This document shows positions 54,685 through 63,395 of a DNA stretch of 64,000 nt, piece by piece. Numbering within the stretch: position 1 is the first letter of the stretch; the number at the start of each line of letters is the position of its first letter. Source of the DNA: Methylobacillus sp. GTDB lineage: Bacteria > Pseudomonadota > Gammaproteobacteria > Burkholderiales > Burkholderiaceae_C. The position numbers and the translations under genes were made by a program. Below the pieces are notes generated by a model. The model was not told the origin of the DNA. It ran no database searches and was given only the letters and a program-made list of their open reading frames with translations. The stretch spans positions 11,241-75,240 of the forward strand of contig JABBAS010000031.1 of NCBI GenBank assembly GCA_018607835.1, given 5' to 3'.

Positions 54685-55569
54685 ATGTTGCCCCCTGCTA
54701 GTACGGCTGTTAGACGGTCTGTGGTTTGCTCCTCTGGCTTACCGTCTTTGGACGCTTGCCTCCCTGATGGGGGCTGGCCATGCGGTGGCGTGATTGAGCT
54801 GATTCACGCCCAACGCTCCAAGCAGACCACCGGGGTGCGTGCATGGCAAGCCAATACGGCGTTGCTATTGCCGGCGTTAAAAAGCATTCAAATGCAACCT
54901 GATGCGGCATCGGGTGCCGTGCGTCCGTGGGTGGCGTGGGTGGGTCCAGGGTTGGCACCCCCCGGGCACGACGGGGTGCGTACCCAGCCTTTCACGCCGA
55001 CTTGGGCCGCACAGGGGGTTGATATCAGACGCTTTGTATGGGTAAGTGCTCCGGAGCAAGCTCGCGGCGCTATGGACAACGCTTGGGCGGCAGAGCAGTT
55101 GTTGCGCTGTCAGGACGTTGGGGCTGTGGTGGTATACGGCTTGCCTGAAAGCACACAGACGAGCCAGGTATTACGCCGTCTCCAGTACACCGCGTCCCGT
55201 CATCACAAATATGTGTGGGTTATTCGTCCTGCCGAAGCGGCTGCGCACGCATCTCCTGCTGTCCTGCGCTTGCAGTGGTGCGCACACGAGGCATCGGGCG
55301 TAGACACGTGGTTGCGCATGTTGAAATGCAGCGGTGCGATGAGTCACCAGTTGATTGCGGTCTCCCACGCGAATATAGCGGTACAGCAGGCAGTACATGC
55401 CGCTAAAACAGTGAGGCGGTGGCGGCGTGAGCAAGACGCGCTACAGCCCCTGCACACCGCGCACACCCCGCACACCCCGCACGCTGCGCATCCTTCGCAC
55501 CCTTCGCTCCCACTACCCAAATCTGTCCATGCTCTGGCTAGCAACGAACCCGCTGCACTGGCTACGTGA
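54685..55569 (+). CDS. imuA: SOS mutagenesis protein ImuA
   Basis: RecA/SulA-like accessory protein of translesion synthesis, 294 residues from the ATG at 54685 (a TTG at 54643 is the alternative). The opening LDACLPDGGWPCGGVIELI matches the ImuA core near the RecA-like nucleotide region, though a canonical Walker A is absent. Middle segments include FVWVSAPEQARGAMDNAWAAEQLLRC. The C-terminal tail (about 257-275) is low-complexity, reading HTA-HTP-HTP-HAA-HPS-HPS, encoded by a 9-bp repeat that lies just before imuB. ImuA works with ImuB and DnaE2 and is probably LexA-controlled. Confidence 0.88.
   Translation: MLPPASTAVRRSVVCSSGLPSLDACLPDGGWPCGGVIELIHAQRSKQTTGVRAWQANTALLLPALKSIQMQPDAASGAVRPWVAWVGPGLAPPGHDGVRTQPFTPTWAAQGVDIRRFVWVSAPEQARGAMDNAWAAEQLLRCQDVGAVVVYGLPESTQTSQVLRRLQYTASRHHKYVWVIRPAEAAAHASPAVLRLQWCAHEASGVDTWLRMLKCSGAMSHQLIAVSHANIAVQQAVHAAKTVRRWRREQDALQPLHTAHTPHTPHAAHPSHPSLPLPKSVHALASNEPAALAT
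55452..55514. repeat. 9-bp minisatellite at the imuA-imuB junction
   Basis: Seven consecutive 9-base units, the best preserved being GCACACCCC (55461-55469 and 55470-55478); later units diverge (GCACGCTGC, GCATCCTTC, GCACCCTTC). As the unit is a multiple of three, copy-number change keeps both frames. It encodes His/Thr/Pro tripeptides in imuA and, in the frame leading into imuB, Thr-Pro-Arg / Thr-Leu-Arg tripeptides. Confidence 0.8.
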
Positions 55570-57016
55570 TGACCTGCAAGGGCTAGCCTGGCAAGCAACA
55601 CACCCTTATTGGGCGCCGTTGCTGGCTTGTTGTGCGCGCTATACGCCGCATCTCTACACCCTTACCCAAGCGCCTGCGTACTGGTTGCTGGATCTGCGCA
55701 GTGTGCAGCGGTTGTGGCGCGGGCATACCGATACGCTGGCTGCCCAGTTGCTGGGGGATTGCATGGCATGGGCGGCGACACACGACGTGCAGAACGCCTT
55801 ACATATTGGTTTGGGGAGTAGCCCGTGGCAGGCGGCAGCCCGTGTCCAGTGTGTGCTGCATCAGACGCCTAGCGCCCCCTCGGGGGTCTATCAAACGCCC
55901 GCTGTCGACACGTTGCCACTGTGGACCCTACCCGCAGTACGCCCCGGTTTGAAAGCACTGGATGCGATGGGCGTCAGGACATGGGGGGCCTTGGCATCCA
56001 TTCCTCGTGCAGGGGTGATGCGGCGTTGGGGGCGGGGGGTGATCGCGCAGCTGGATCAAGCGTATGCCTTGGCGGAAACACCCTGCATCGCCATACCGTT
56101 ATCAGAGACCTTTGATGCCCGCCACGATTTGCCGACGGAGGTGATGCAGGTGAGCGAGTTGGCGGGGTGTGCAGAGGCCTTGGTTCAGGGTATGGCGGCA
56201 TGGCTGCGTGTGCGTCACTTGGAAGCAGAGGCCATTGAGTGGACGTGGTACAGCGTGCGCCGACAGCATGCAGAACACCCTGCATCTGCCGCGACGGTGG
56301 TGCAGGTGCTGCGGGCCAGTGAGGCGCATGCAGATGCGCGCACGTGGTGGCGTTTAAGTGCAACACATTGGGATAAGCAACGCTTGCGTCAGCCGGTGGT
56401 CGCTTTGCGCTTGCGTGTGGTGTCTGCGCAGGCCCAGCGTTTGCAAACGCCCAGCCTGTTTCAAGCGCTATCCACAACAGGAGAGGCTACGCAGGAACGA
56501 CTCGGCGCGTGCCTCGATCGTTTACAGGCGCGTTTGGGTGCACAGGCGGTACGTCAACCCGCCGAGGTAGATGCGATTGCGCCTGAGCATCAACAGTGTT
56601 GGTTGCCCCATACACATCAGGCATTGCCCATTGCGGCGTGTGCAGAGCCGGTCAAGGCGAGCCATTCCACCGACGTCTGCGAAGCGGCGTTTAGCGCCGC
56701 AGTAGACCCCCGCCAAGCGGTGTATGTGCATCACATACAGCGCGTGGAGGCGATGCATCGTTTGCGCCCACCTTGGTTGTTGGAGTCACCGCAACGCTTG
56801 GCAACCAAAAGTGAACGGCCCGTTTACGGTGGCGATTTAAGTCTGTTACTGGGGCCTGAGCGTCTCGAGGTGCTGGACTGGTCCAAGCCCACCAATGCGC
56901 AATCGATGGCGTTGATGCGGGACTACTACGTGGCGCGGAGTCCGAAGTGGGGCTTTGTCTGGATTTATAAAGTGCCACAAACTGCCCATTGGTATTTGCA
57001 CGGGCTGTATGAGTAA
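55529..57016 (+). CDS. imuB: Y-family-polymerase-like protein ImuB
   Basis: Catalytically inactive Y-family relative that bridges the beta clamp, ImuA and DnaE2. From the ATG at 55529 (MLWLATNPLHWLRDD) it has 495 residues and overlaps imuA by 41 bases. A GTG at 55427 with GAGG upstream would add 34 Arg/Pro-rich residues coded by the minisatellite. I favour 55529 because ImuB proteins usually start at MLW. The acidic residues of active Y-family polymerases are absent: the N-terminus has no DxD and the later motif reads LLDLRSVQRLW. The C-terminal signature RDYYVARSPKWGFVWIYKVPQTAHWYLHGLYE is diagnostic. It overlaps dnaE2 by eight bases. Confidence 0.9.
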   Translation: MLWLATNPLHWLRDDLQGLAWQATHPYWAPLLACCARYTPHLYTLTQAPAYWLLDLRSVQRLWRGHTDTLAAQLLGDCMAWAATHDVQNALHIGLGSSPWQAAARVQCVLHQTPSAPSGVYQTPAVDTLPLWTLPAVRPGLKALDAMGVRTWGALASIPRAGVMRRWGRGVIAQLDQAYALAETPCIAIPLSETFDARHDLPTEVMQVSELAGCAEALVQGMAAWLRVRHLEAEAIEWTWYSVRRQHAEHPASAATVVQVLRASEAHADARTWWRLSATHWDKQRLRQPVVALRLRVVSAQAQRLQTPSLFQALSTTGEATQERLGACLDRLQARLGAQAVRQPAEVDAIAPEHQQCWLPHTHQALPIAACAEPVKASHSTDVCEAAFSAAVDPRQAVYVHHIQRVEAMHRLRPPWLLESPQRLATKSERPVYGGDLSLLLGPERLEVLDWSKPTNAQSMALMRDYYVARSPKWGFVWIYKVPQTAHWYLHGLYE

Positions 57017-60000
57017 TTCACGCAACATCAACCCAACCCAGCCGATGGCGTATGCCGAGTTGATGGCGGTGAGTCACTTCAGCTTTCAAATGGGTGCGTC
57101 ATCACCCGAGGAGTTGGTGCAACGTGCACACGCGTTGGGTTATCAAGCGCTCGCACTAACCGACCACTGCTCGGTGGCAGGCGTCGTCCGTGCACACATT
57201 AAAGCCAAGGAATTGGGCTTGGCGTTTATTCCCGGATCGACGCTCACTTGGCCGGATGCGTGGCGGCTGGTGGTGTTGCCGCAGACGCTCAGCGGCTGGT
57301 CTGCCCTGTGTCGGTTGATTACACACGCGCGCACCGGGATGGCGTCCGACGCGCACAGCGGTGCGGCGCAGCGGGTTGAGAAGGCACATGTTCACCTACC
57401 CATTTGGTCAGCGGTTGCGCCGCAGTTGGATGACTGCGTGTTGATACTCGTTCCGCCACGCTTGCCCTTGGATGATGGCGATGCCGCGATGCATGCGGTG
57501 CTCGCGCGGTTGTTAGATTGGAAAAAGGTGTTGCCTGACACCCAACGCCTCTGGCTAGGTGCGGCCCTACACCAAGCGGCGGATGACGACTGGTGGCAAC
57601 AACAACTGCGCTGGCTAGAGGTACAAAGCGGCGTGCCTGTGGTGTGTGTGGGCGACGTGCGTATGCATGCGCGCTCTCGTAAGCCCTTGCTCGATGTGGT
57701 CACAGCGATTGGTTTGGGGCGAACCTTGTCGCAGTCCGGCGCCGCGCTGACGGCCAACGCGCAAATGCACTTGCGTCGCCGCTTGCAGTTGGCGCGCATC
57801 ATGCCGCCCTTGTGGTTGCAACGCAGTGTGCAGATTATGCAGACGTGCGTGTTTTCACTGGATGACATCAAGTACCGCTACCCGACTGAGTCTGTCTCGC
57901 CAGGCGAGACGCCAACACAAACCTTGCGCCGATTGACCGGCGCAGGCCTGTTACAGCGTTACCCCAACGGCGTAGCGCCTGAGATACAGCAACAGATCGA
58001 GCACGAGTTGGTACTGATTGCTGAGTTGACGTATGAAATGTATTTTTTGACCGTTCACGATCTGGTCCGATTTGCCCGAGAGCGCGGTATTTTGTGCCAA
58101 GGTCGGGGCTCTGCAGCCAACTCTGCGGTTTGCTATGCACTGGGGATCACCGAGGTCGATCCCGCGAAAAGTACCTTGTTGTTTGAGCGATTTATAAGCC
58201 GTGCGCGCAAAGAGCCTCCTGACATTGACGTTGACTTTGAGCACCAACGGCGCGAAGAGGTGATTCAATATATTTACCAAAAATATGGTCGTGACCGTGC
58301 AGCGATTACAGCCACGGTGATGACCTACCGACCACGCAGTGCATTGCGTGATGTGGGTAAGGTGTTGTGTGTGGATGCGCGCTTGGTTGATGCAATTAGC
58401 AAGGCACACCCTGGGCTGTATACGCGAGAGATACAAGCCGATTTACTCAATGAGGGTCTGCGCCGAGCCGGCATAACAGCGGCCAGCGTGGCGCAATATG
58501 CGCAGTGGCATCAGTGGCTGGCGCTATCGGCGCAGCTGATGGGCGCGCCGCGGCAGCTAGGGCAACACTCGGGCGGCTTTGTCTTAACACAAGGTCGGTT
58601 GAGCGATTTGGTACCCATTGAGAACGCGCGTATGCCTGAGCGCAGCTTGATTCAATGGGACAAAGATGACTTGGATGCGGTGGGCCTGCTGAAGGTAGAC
58701 GTGTTGGCGCTGGGCATGTTGAGCGCTATTCGGCGTTGCTTGGCTTTGGTGGGACAGCGCCGTGGGTTAACCGCGCCCTTGCGCATGCAAGATATTCCCT
58801 CAGAGGATGCGGCGACTTACGAGATGCTTTGCCGCGCCGATAGCGTGGGGGTGTTTCAGGTGGAAAGTCGAGCGCAAATGAGCATGCTGCCGCGACTTAA
58901 GCCACGCTGCTTTTATGACTTGGTGGTGCAGGTGGCGATTGTGCGGCCCGGCCCCATACAAGGGGGCATGGTTCACCCATATTTGCGTCGTCGTCAGGGC
59001 ATGGAGTCGGTGACGTATCCTGGTCTGGCGCTAAAAAAAGCCTTGGGGCGTACCTTGGGCGTACCCATTTTTCAAGAGCAAGTCATGCAAATTGCGATGC
59101 TGGCGGCAGGCTTTTCTGCGGAAGAAGCCGACCAGTTGCGTCGCTCTATGGCCGCTTGGAAGCGCAAAGGCGGTGTCCATCATTTTTATGAACGCATCGT
59201 CTCAGGCATGTTGGCGCACGGTTATACCCCGGCGTTTGCAGATCAAATATTTAAACAAATAGAGGGCTTTGGTGAGTACGGTTTCCCAGAGAGTCATGCG
59301 GCGAGTTTTGCCCTCTTGGTGTACGTCAGTGCGTGGTTGAAGCGACATGAACCGGCTTGCTTCTTAGCGGCCATGTTGAATAGTTTGCCTATGGGGTTTT
59401 ATGGCCCATCTCAATTGGTTCAAGATGCGCAACGCCATGGCGTAGAGGTCTTACCCGTTGACGTAGCCCACAGTGAGTGGCTGTGCACAGTGATAGGCAG
59501 TACGGCGCCGCGCGTGCGTTTGGGGCTGTGTTTAATTTCGGGTTTGTCGCAGGCGGCCGTGCAGCGTCTGCTGTCTGCGCGGGCGTCTGCGGCGTTTGCT
59601 GATATCGCTGATTTGGCGCAGCGATCAGGTCTGGCTCAGCATGAACTGGCTTGCTTGGCGAAGGCGGATGCCATGCGTCATTTGGCAGGACACCGTCGCT
59701 TGCAGTGGTGGGCGGCGAGTGCGGCACACGATGGCGTGCCTTTGCTCGATAGTGATGTTGGTGTTGGTGTTGGTGTTGGTGTCGGTGCAGATGTCGATGT
59801 AGAGAGTGATACAGCCAACACCGATTGGTTGCCTGCCGCCTCTTTGGGGGAGGAGGTCATACAAGACTATGCCAGTACACAACTGAGCTTGCGTGCGCAC
59901 CCGGTCGCCTTGTTGCGCGTACGGCTTACGCAGAAGCGTTTGATGACGGCTAGCGTTTTAAATACCTACCCAGATCGGCGTTTGGCCAGAGCGTGTGGGT

Positions 60001-60305
60001 TGGTAACGGTGCGTCAGCGACCCAGTACGGCTAAGGGGGTGTTGTTCTTGACCTTAGAAGACGAGACTGGGCAAGTGAATGTAGTGATCTGGAAAGATTT
60101 ACAGCAACAAGCTGAGCAACGGCGGGCCATGATGGGGGCTCAGTTGCTAGCGGTTTATGGGGTTTGGCAGCGTGATACAGACACCCAAACGGGTCTACCC
60201 GGGCAGGTAACCCACTTGATTGCCAAGCGGGTAGAGGATGTGAGCCATTGGCTGGTCGACTTAAATGCGTCGCCGCTGATTTACCCCAAGCACGAGTTCC
60301 ACTAA
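57009..60305 (+). CDS. dnaE2: Error-prone DNA polymerase DnaE2 (ImuC)
   Basis: C-family polymerase for translesion synthesis, 1098 residues from the ATG at 57009, whose codon overlaps the imuB stop (ATGAGTAA). PHP domain at the N-terminus (VSHFSFQMGASSPEELVQRAHALGYQALALTDH). Palm motifs: GRGSAANSAVCYALGITEVDP, and PPDIDVDFEHQRREEV with the catalytic Asp residues. The helix-hairpin-helix and OB-fold regions follow (LTLEDETGQVNVVIWKDL). A Val/Gly repeat insertion (about 914-930) is encoded by a hexanucleotide repeat between the helical and OB regions. It is convergent with metK. Confidence 0.95.
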   Translation: MSNSRNINPTQPMAYAELMAVSHFSFQMGASSPEELVQRAHALGYQALALTDHCSVAGVVRAHIKAKELGLAFIPGSTLTWPDAWRLVVLPQTLSGWSALCRLITHARTGMASDAHSGAAQRVEKAHVHLPIWSAVAPQLDDCVLILVPPRLPLDDGDAAMHAVLARLLDWKKVLPDTQRLWLGAALHQAADDDWWQQQLRWLEVQSGVPVVCVGDVRMHARSRKPLLDVVTAIGLGRTLSQSGAALTANAQMHLRRRLQLARIMPPLWLQRSVQIMQTCVFSLDDIKYRYPTESVSPGETPTQTLRRLTGAGLLQRYPNGVAPEIQQQIEHELVLIAELTYEMYFLTVHDLVRFARERGILCQGRGSAANSAVCYALGITEVDPAKSTLLFERFISRARKEPPDIDVDFEHQRREEVIQYIYQKYGRDRAAITATVMTYRPRSALRDVGKVLCVDARLVDAISKAHPGLYTREIQADLLNEGLRRAGITAASVAQYAQWHQWLALSAQLMGAPRQLGQHSGGFVLTQGRLSDLVPIENARMPERSLIQWDKDDLDAVGLLKVDVLALGMLSAIRRCLALVGQRRGLTAPLRMQDIPSEDAATYEMLCRADSVGVFQVESRAQMSMLPRLKPRCFYDLVVQVAIVRPGPIQGGMVHPYLRRRQGMESVTYPGLALKKALGRTLGVPIFQEQVMQIAMLAAGFSAEEADQLRRSMAAWKRKGGVHHFYERIVSGMLAHGYTPAFADQIFKQIEGFGEYGFPESHAASFALLVYVSAWLKRHEPACFLAAMLNSLPMGFYGPSQLVQDAQRHGVEVLPVDVAHSEWLCTVIGSTAPRVRLGLCLISGLSQAAVQRLLSARASAAFADIADLAQRSGLAQHELACLAKADAMRHLAGHRRLQWWAASAAHDGVPLLDSDVGVGVGVGVGADVDVESDTANTDWLPAASLGEEVIQDYASTQLSLRAHPVALLRVRLTQKRLMTASVLNTYPDRRLARACGLVTVRQRPSTAKGVLFLTLEDETGQVNVVIWKDLQQQAEQRRAMMGAQLLAVYGVWQRDTDTQTGLPGQVTHLIAKRVEDVSHWLVDLNASPLIYPKHEFH
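59754..59788 (+). repeat. Hexanucleotide repeat inside dnaE2
   Basis: About five units of GTGTTG-type hexamer (ending GTGTCG, GTGCAG) in frame, coding alternating Val and Gly followed by Asp-Val. It adds a flexible acidic/Gly-Val linker and could vary in copy number without frameshift. Confidence 0.75.
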
Positions 60306-60318
60306 TGGCGGATGAGCT

Positions 60319-60355
60319 CACCGGCGTACACAGCGACAGGCTGTGTACGCCGGTG
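60319..60355. terminator. 15-bp perfect hairpin between dnaE2 and metK
   Basis: CACCGGCGTACACAG (60319-60333) and CTGTGTACGCCGGTG (60341-60355) are perfectly complementary around a 7-base loop. It lies 13 bases after the dnaE2 stop and 7 bases beyond the convergent metK stop. No T-run follows on either strand, so it may end transcription inefficiently, or protect mRNA 3' ends. Confidence 0.65.
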
Positions 60356-60362
60356 CTTAAGC

Positions 60363-61547
60363 TTACATGCCGGCAGCGGCCTTCAGGATGGCAGCCTTAT
60401 CGGTGCGCTCCCATGTGAAGTCGGGCTCATCACGACCGAAGTGGCCATAGGCGGCCGTACGTTCGTAGATGGGGCGCAGCAAATCAAGCATCTGAATAAT
60501 GCCTTTAGGACGCAAGTCAAAGTGTTCACGCACCAGCAACGCCAATTGGTCATCGGAAACGACGCCTGTGCCCTCTGTATATACCGTGATGTTCATTGGT
60601 TCTGCCACGCCAATGGCGTAAGCAACTTGAATTTGGCACTGTCGAGCCAGACCGGCGGCGACGATGTTTTTTGCGACATAACGTGCGGCATAAGCGGCAG
60701 AGCGGTCCACCTTGGTTGGATCTTTGCCGCTGAAAGCGCCACCGCCGTGTGGGCAAGCGCCGCCGTAGGTGTCCACAATGATCTTGCGACCAGTTAAACC
60801 GCAGTCGCCTTGTGGGCCACCGACAACGAAACGGCCGGTTGGGTTGATCAGGTACTTGGTGTCTGCTGTGATCCACTCGGAGGGTAGGACAGGCTTGATC
60901 AGCTCTTCAATAATGGCTTCGTTAAACGAGGCCTTCATTTTGGTCGGTGACTCGCTTTGATCAGGGCTGTGCTGGGTTGACAGCACCACGGTGTCAATGC
61001 TGTGTGGCTTGCCGTCCACATAGCGCATGGTGACTTGACTCTTAGCGTCTGGGCGCAAGAAAGGCATGCGGCCGTCTTTACGTAATTGCGCTTGGCGCTC
61101 GACGAGACGGTGCGCGTAGTAGATGGGCGCAGGCATCAGGTCGGGGGTTTCGTCACAGGCGTAGCCAAACATCAGGCCTTGGTCGCCAGCGCCAATGTTT
61201 AAGTAGTCGTCACTGGCGCGGTCAACGCCTTGGGCAATGTCATTGCTCTGTTTGTCATAACAGACCATCACAGCACAGCCTTTGTAGTCGATGCCGTAGT
61301 CCGTGTTGTCGTAGCCAATGCGTTGAAGGGTGTCACGCGCCACTTGGATGTAGTCAACGTGTGCGTTGGCGGAAATTTCGCCTGCCAGAACGACCAAGCC
61401 GGTGTTGGTCAGAGTTTCAGCAGCGACACGTGCAACGGGGTCCTGCGCCAAGATGGCGTCGAGGATGGCATCGGAAATCTGGTCTGCTACTTTGTCGGGA
61501 TGACCTTCCGAAACAGATTCGGAAGTAAATAGAAAGTCATTGGCCAT
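60363..61547 (-). CDS. metK: S-adenosylmethionine synthetase
   Basis: Makes SAM from methionine and ATP, 394 residues. Signatures: [21 protein letters not shown] (catalytic His and Mg-binding region), [15 protein letters not shown] (methionine/ATP loop, about 116-130), and [22 protein letters not shown] (P-loop-like). AGGAG lies 7 bases before the ATG and can be masked by an upstream GCTCC. It is preceded by a leader carrying a SAM-II-like aptamer and its own sigma-70 promoter. Confidence 0.97.
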   Translation of the reverse strand: MANDFLFTSESVSEGHPDKVADQISDAILDAILAQDPVARVAAETLTNTGLVVLAGEISANAHVDYIQVARDTLQRIGYDNTDYGIDYKGCAVMVCYDKQSNDIAQGVDRASDDYLNIGAGDQGLMFGYACDETPDLMPAPIYYAHRLVERQAQLRKDGRMPFLRPDAKSQVTMRYVDGKPHSIDTVVLSTQHSPDQSESPTKMKASFNEAIIEELIKPVLPSEWITADTKYLINPTGRFVVGGPQGDCGLTGRKIIVDTYGGACPHGGGAFSGKDPTKVDRSAAYAARYVAKNIVAAGLARQCQIQVAYAIGVAEPMNITVYTEGTGVVSDDQLALLVREHFDLRPKGIIQMLDLLRPIYERTAAYGHFGRDEPDFTWERTDKAAILKAAAGM

Positions 61548-61604
61548 GAAAAGCTCCTAGGTAAGGTTGGTTAATCAGGCGTTGCCTGAGCCTCGGGAGC
61601 ACAT

Positions 61605-61664
61605 GGCGAACGCTTTAGCAACATTTATAAATCGCCTTGCAAGTTGTTCAGTAACTCGGCGAGC
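61605..61664 (-). promoter_or_regulatory. Candidate SAM-II-type riboswitch upstream of metK
   Basis: Read on the minus strand, the leader contains TTGCAAGGCG (61643-61634) and ATAAATGTTGCTAAA (61628-61614), nearly identical to the conserved core of SAM-II aptamers. P1 is TCGCC (61662-61658) with GGCGA (61636-61632). The loop of P1 offers GAAC (61649-61646) to GTTC (61611-61608) and CAAC (61646-61643) to GTTG (61622-61619), the expected H-type pseudoknot. Downstream GCTCC (61600-61596) can pair with the metK ribosome site GGAGC (61557-61553), over a small TCAGGC/GCCTGA hairpin (61575-61589), as a translational switch. A SAM-V-like assignment is an alternative. Confidence 0.72.
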
Positions 61665-61673
61665 CCCTATTAT
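61644..61673 (+). promoter_or_regulatory. Possible divergent promoter for the acyltransferase gene
   Basis: TTGTTC (61644-61649) and TATTAT (61668-61673), 18 bases apart, read on the plus strand across the metK promoter. If real, the two promoters overlap. Confidence 0.35.
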
Positions 61674-61698
61674 AGATAGGAGTGGGCGCTATGATCAA
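61669..61698 (-). promoter_or_regulatory. metK promoter
   Basis: On the minus strand TTGATC (61698-61693) and TATAAT (61674-61669) are spaced by 18 bases. Transcription would start near 61662-61664, right at the 5' side of the aptamer stem. Confidence 0.7.
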
Positions 61699-61749
61699 GG
61701 TCGCCGTCCTTACACTTTGCAACCTGTCCTTTTGTCCCGCGTGGCTGTT

Positions 61750-62592
61750 ATGTTGATACGCTTTTTTAACCTGTTGTCGCGCTGCCCTCTGTGGCTGTTG
61801 CAGTTGGGCGGCAGTGCGTTGGGTGTGGGGATCTGGTTGGGTTCTCCACGCCATCGGCGGCAGCTACGAGAAAACGCAGGGCGCGTGGGCCTGAGTCGTT
61901 ATCAGCGGTGGTTAGCCATCTTACATACCGGACGCATGGTGGCCGAGTTGCCGCGTTTGTGGCTGGGTGAACCCATGCCTTTTGAGTGGTCTGGTGTGGA
62001 CTTGCTGCATGCCGCTGTGCAGCGGCAAGACCGGATTTGTTTGTTGACGCCTCATATGGGGTGCTTTGAGATGTGCGCGCAAGGCTATGCGCAGACCTTC
62101 GCTCATCCTGCGCTGGGCGATGCAGCCAAGCCCATTACCGTTTTATACCGGCCCTCGCGCCAGGCGACGCTGCAACAACTCGTACATCGTGGCCGTGAGC
62201 GCAGCGGCATGTTTGCGGCGCCGGCGACACTCAGCGGTGTGAAGCAGCTCATCAAGGCCCTAAAGGGTGCGCAGACCGTGGGCCTGTTACCCGACCAAGT
62301 GCCCCCGGATGGCATGGGTGTGTGGGCCCCATTTCTTGGCCAGCCCGCTTACACAATGACCTTGGCAGGTCGCTTGGCGAGAGAGGCCGATACGGTGTTA
62401 ATGATGTGGGGAGAGCGCCTGCCTTGGGGGCGTGGCTTTCGCTTGCACGTGGCCAAGCCCGTGGGTGTGTTACCAGCGGACCCAGAGGGTGCTGCCGCCA
62501 TGGTGAATGCCTGGGTCGAGCAGACTATCCAAGCCTGCCCCGAGCAATATCTGTGGGGTTATGACCGCTTTAAAGGGCCACGCCGCCCTTAG
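61750..62592 (+). CDS. Lauroyl/myristoyl (LpxL-type) lipid A acyltransferase
   Basis: Inner-membrane acyltransferase of 280 residues from the ATG at 61750 (MLIRFFNLLSRCPLWLLQLGG). The longer frame back to 61567 would cross the metK promoter and aptamer and has no supporting motif. A hydrophobic N-terminal helix anchors it. The catalytic HX4E box is His102/Glu107 in TPHMGCFE; later YRPSRQ and LLPDQVPPDGMGVWAPFLG are typical of the LpxL/LpxM/HtrB group. Whether it adds lauroyl or myristoyl, or acts on ornithine lipids, cannot be told. Confidence 0.87.
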   Translation: MLIRFFNLLSRCPLWLLQLGGSALGVGIWLGSPRHRRQLRENAGRVGLSRYQRWLAILHTGRMVAELPRLWLGEPMPFEWSGVDLLHAAVQRQDRICLLTPHMGCFEMCAQGYAQTFAHPALGDAAKPITVLYRPSRQATLQQLVHRGRERSGMFAAPATLSGVKQLIKALKGAQTVGLLPDQVPPDGMGVWAPFLGQPAYTMTLAGRLAREADTVLMMWGERLPWGRGFRLHVAKPVGVLPADPEGAAAMVNAWVEQTIQACPEQYLWGYDRFKGPRRP

Positions 62593-63395
62593 GCTGCTGG
62601 ATCAGCATCGCCCAGACGCTGGTCGCCAAAGTCGGCGTTCTTATCGTCGCCACCGCCTGCTTGCGCTTCCGGCTGCTGGCCATTCCCTTGCCATGTGGGG
62701 TCGTGCGCCCACTGATGCAGCAGCTGTGCCACCTCGTCCACGCCTTGCCGTTTGAGCGCTGAGAACAACTTTAGAGAGCCACCTGCGGTTTGCAGTTTTG
62801 CGATGGACATGGCCTTGTTGGCCTCGACGCGTGTGAGTTTGTCGGCTTTTGTGAGCAGGACCAAAAAGTCCAAGCCGTCCATCACGCGCGGTCGAATAAC
62901 GTCTAACAAAATTTCGTCTAGTTCCGTGAGGCCGCGCCGTGGATCACACAACATGACAACGGCACGCAAGTTAGGTCGCGTCATGAGGTAATTGGCCATC
63001 ACACGTTGCCAACGAAGTTTGGCTTCCTTGGGGACGGCCGCATAGCCGTAGCCAGGGAGGTCTGCCAAGACGGCATCCGTCACCCCATGTCGACCCAGTG
63101 AGAATAAATTGATACTTTGGGTGCGCCCAGGCGTTTTGGATGCAAACGCCATACGCCTCGTTTGTGTCAGGGTATTGATGCTGGTCGATTTCCCCGCATT
63201 GGACCGCCCGACAAACGCTATTTCGGGCACGTCCAAATCGGGCAAATGGGTTAGCTGAGGGGCAGTGGTCAGAAATTTGGCGGTGTGTAGCCACCCGAGT
63301 GCCGCTTCTGGGGTCACCTCTGCGCTTGGATCATCCGGACTGACAAGGTGGTCTTTATTGCCCGATGTGGCGTTTGTAGGTGCGGGATAGTTCAA
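62589..63395 (-). CDS. engB: Ribosome biogenesis GTP-binding protein EngB/YihA
   Basis: TRAFAC GTPase needed for 50S assembly, 268 residues. G1 GRSNAGKS at 63-70; G2/switch region KTPGRTQSINLF; G3 DLPGYGYA; G4 TKADKL. Both ends are extended: about 20 residues at the N-terminus and an acidic, Gly/Asp-rich tail of about 35 (QQPEAQAGGGDDKNADFGD). It overlaps the acyltransferase 3' end by four bases and is divergent from the cytochrome gene. The 145-base gap between holds a TAAAAT-like -10 (63457-63461 region) but nothing certain. Confidence 0.93.
   Translation of the reverse strand: MNYPAPTNATSGNKDHLVSPDDPSAEVTPEAALGWLHTAKFLTTAPQLTHLPDLDVPEIAFVGRSNAGKSTSINTLTQTRRMAFASKTPGRTQSINLFSLGRHGVTDAVLADLPGYGYAAVPKEAKLRWQRVMANYLMTRPNLRAVVMLCDPRRGLTELDEILLDVIRPRVMDGLDFLVLLTKADKLTRVEANKAMSIAKLQTAGGSLKLFSALKRQGVDEVAQLLHQWAHDPTWQGNGQQPEAQAGGGDDKNADFGDQRLGDADPAA

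Noticed and set aside
55460..55500. Possible CRISPR-like or mobile repeat
   Set aside because: Units are 9 bases, contiguous and coding, without spacers; it is a minisatellite.
61567..61749. Open frame extending the acyltransferase 61 residues upstream
   Set aside because: It runs through the metK promoter and aptamer; the added peptide is not hydrophobic or family-like, and the ATG at 61750 gives the normal LpxL-type start.
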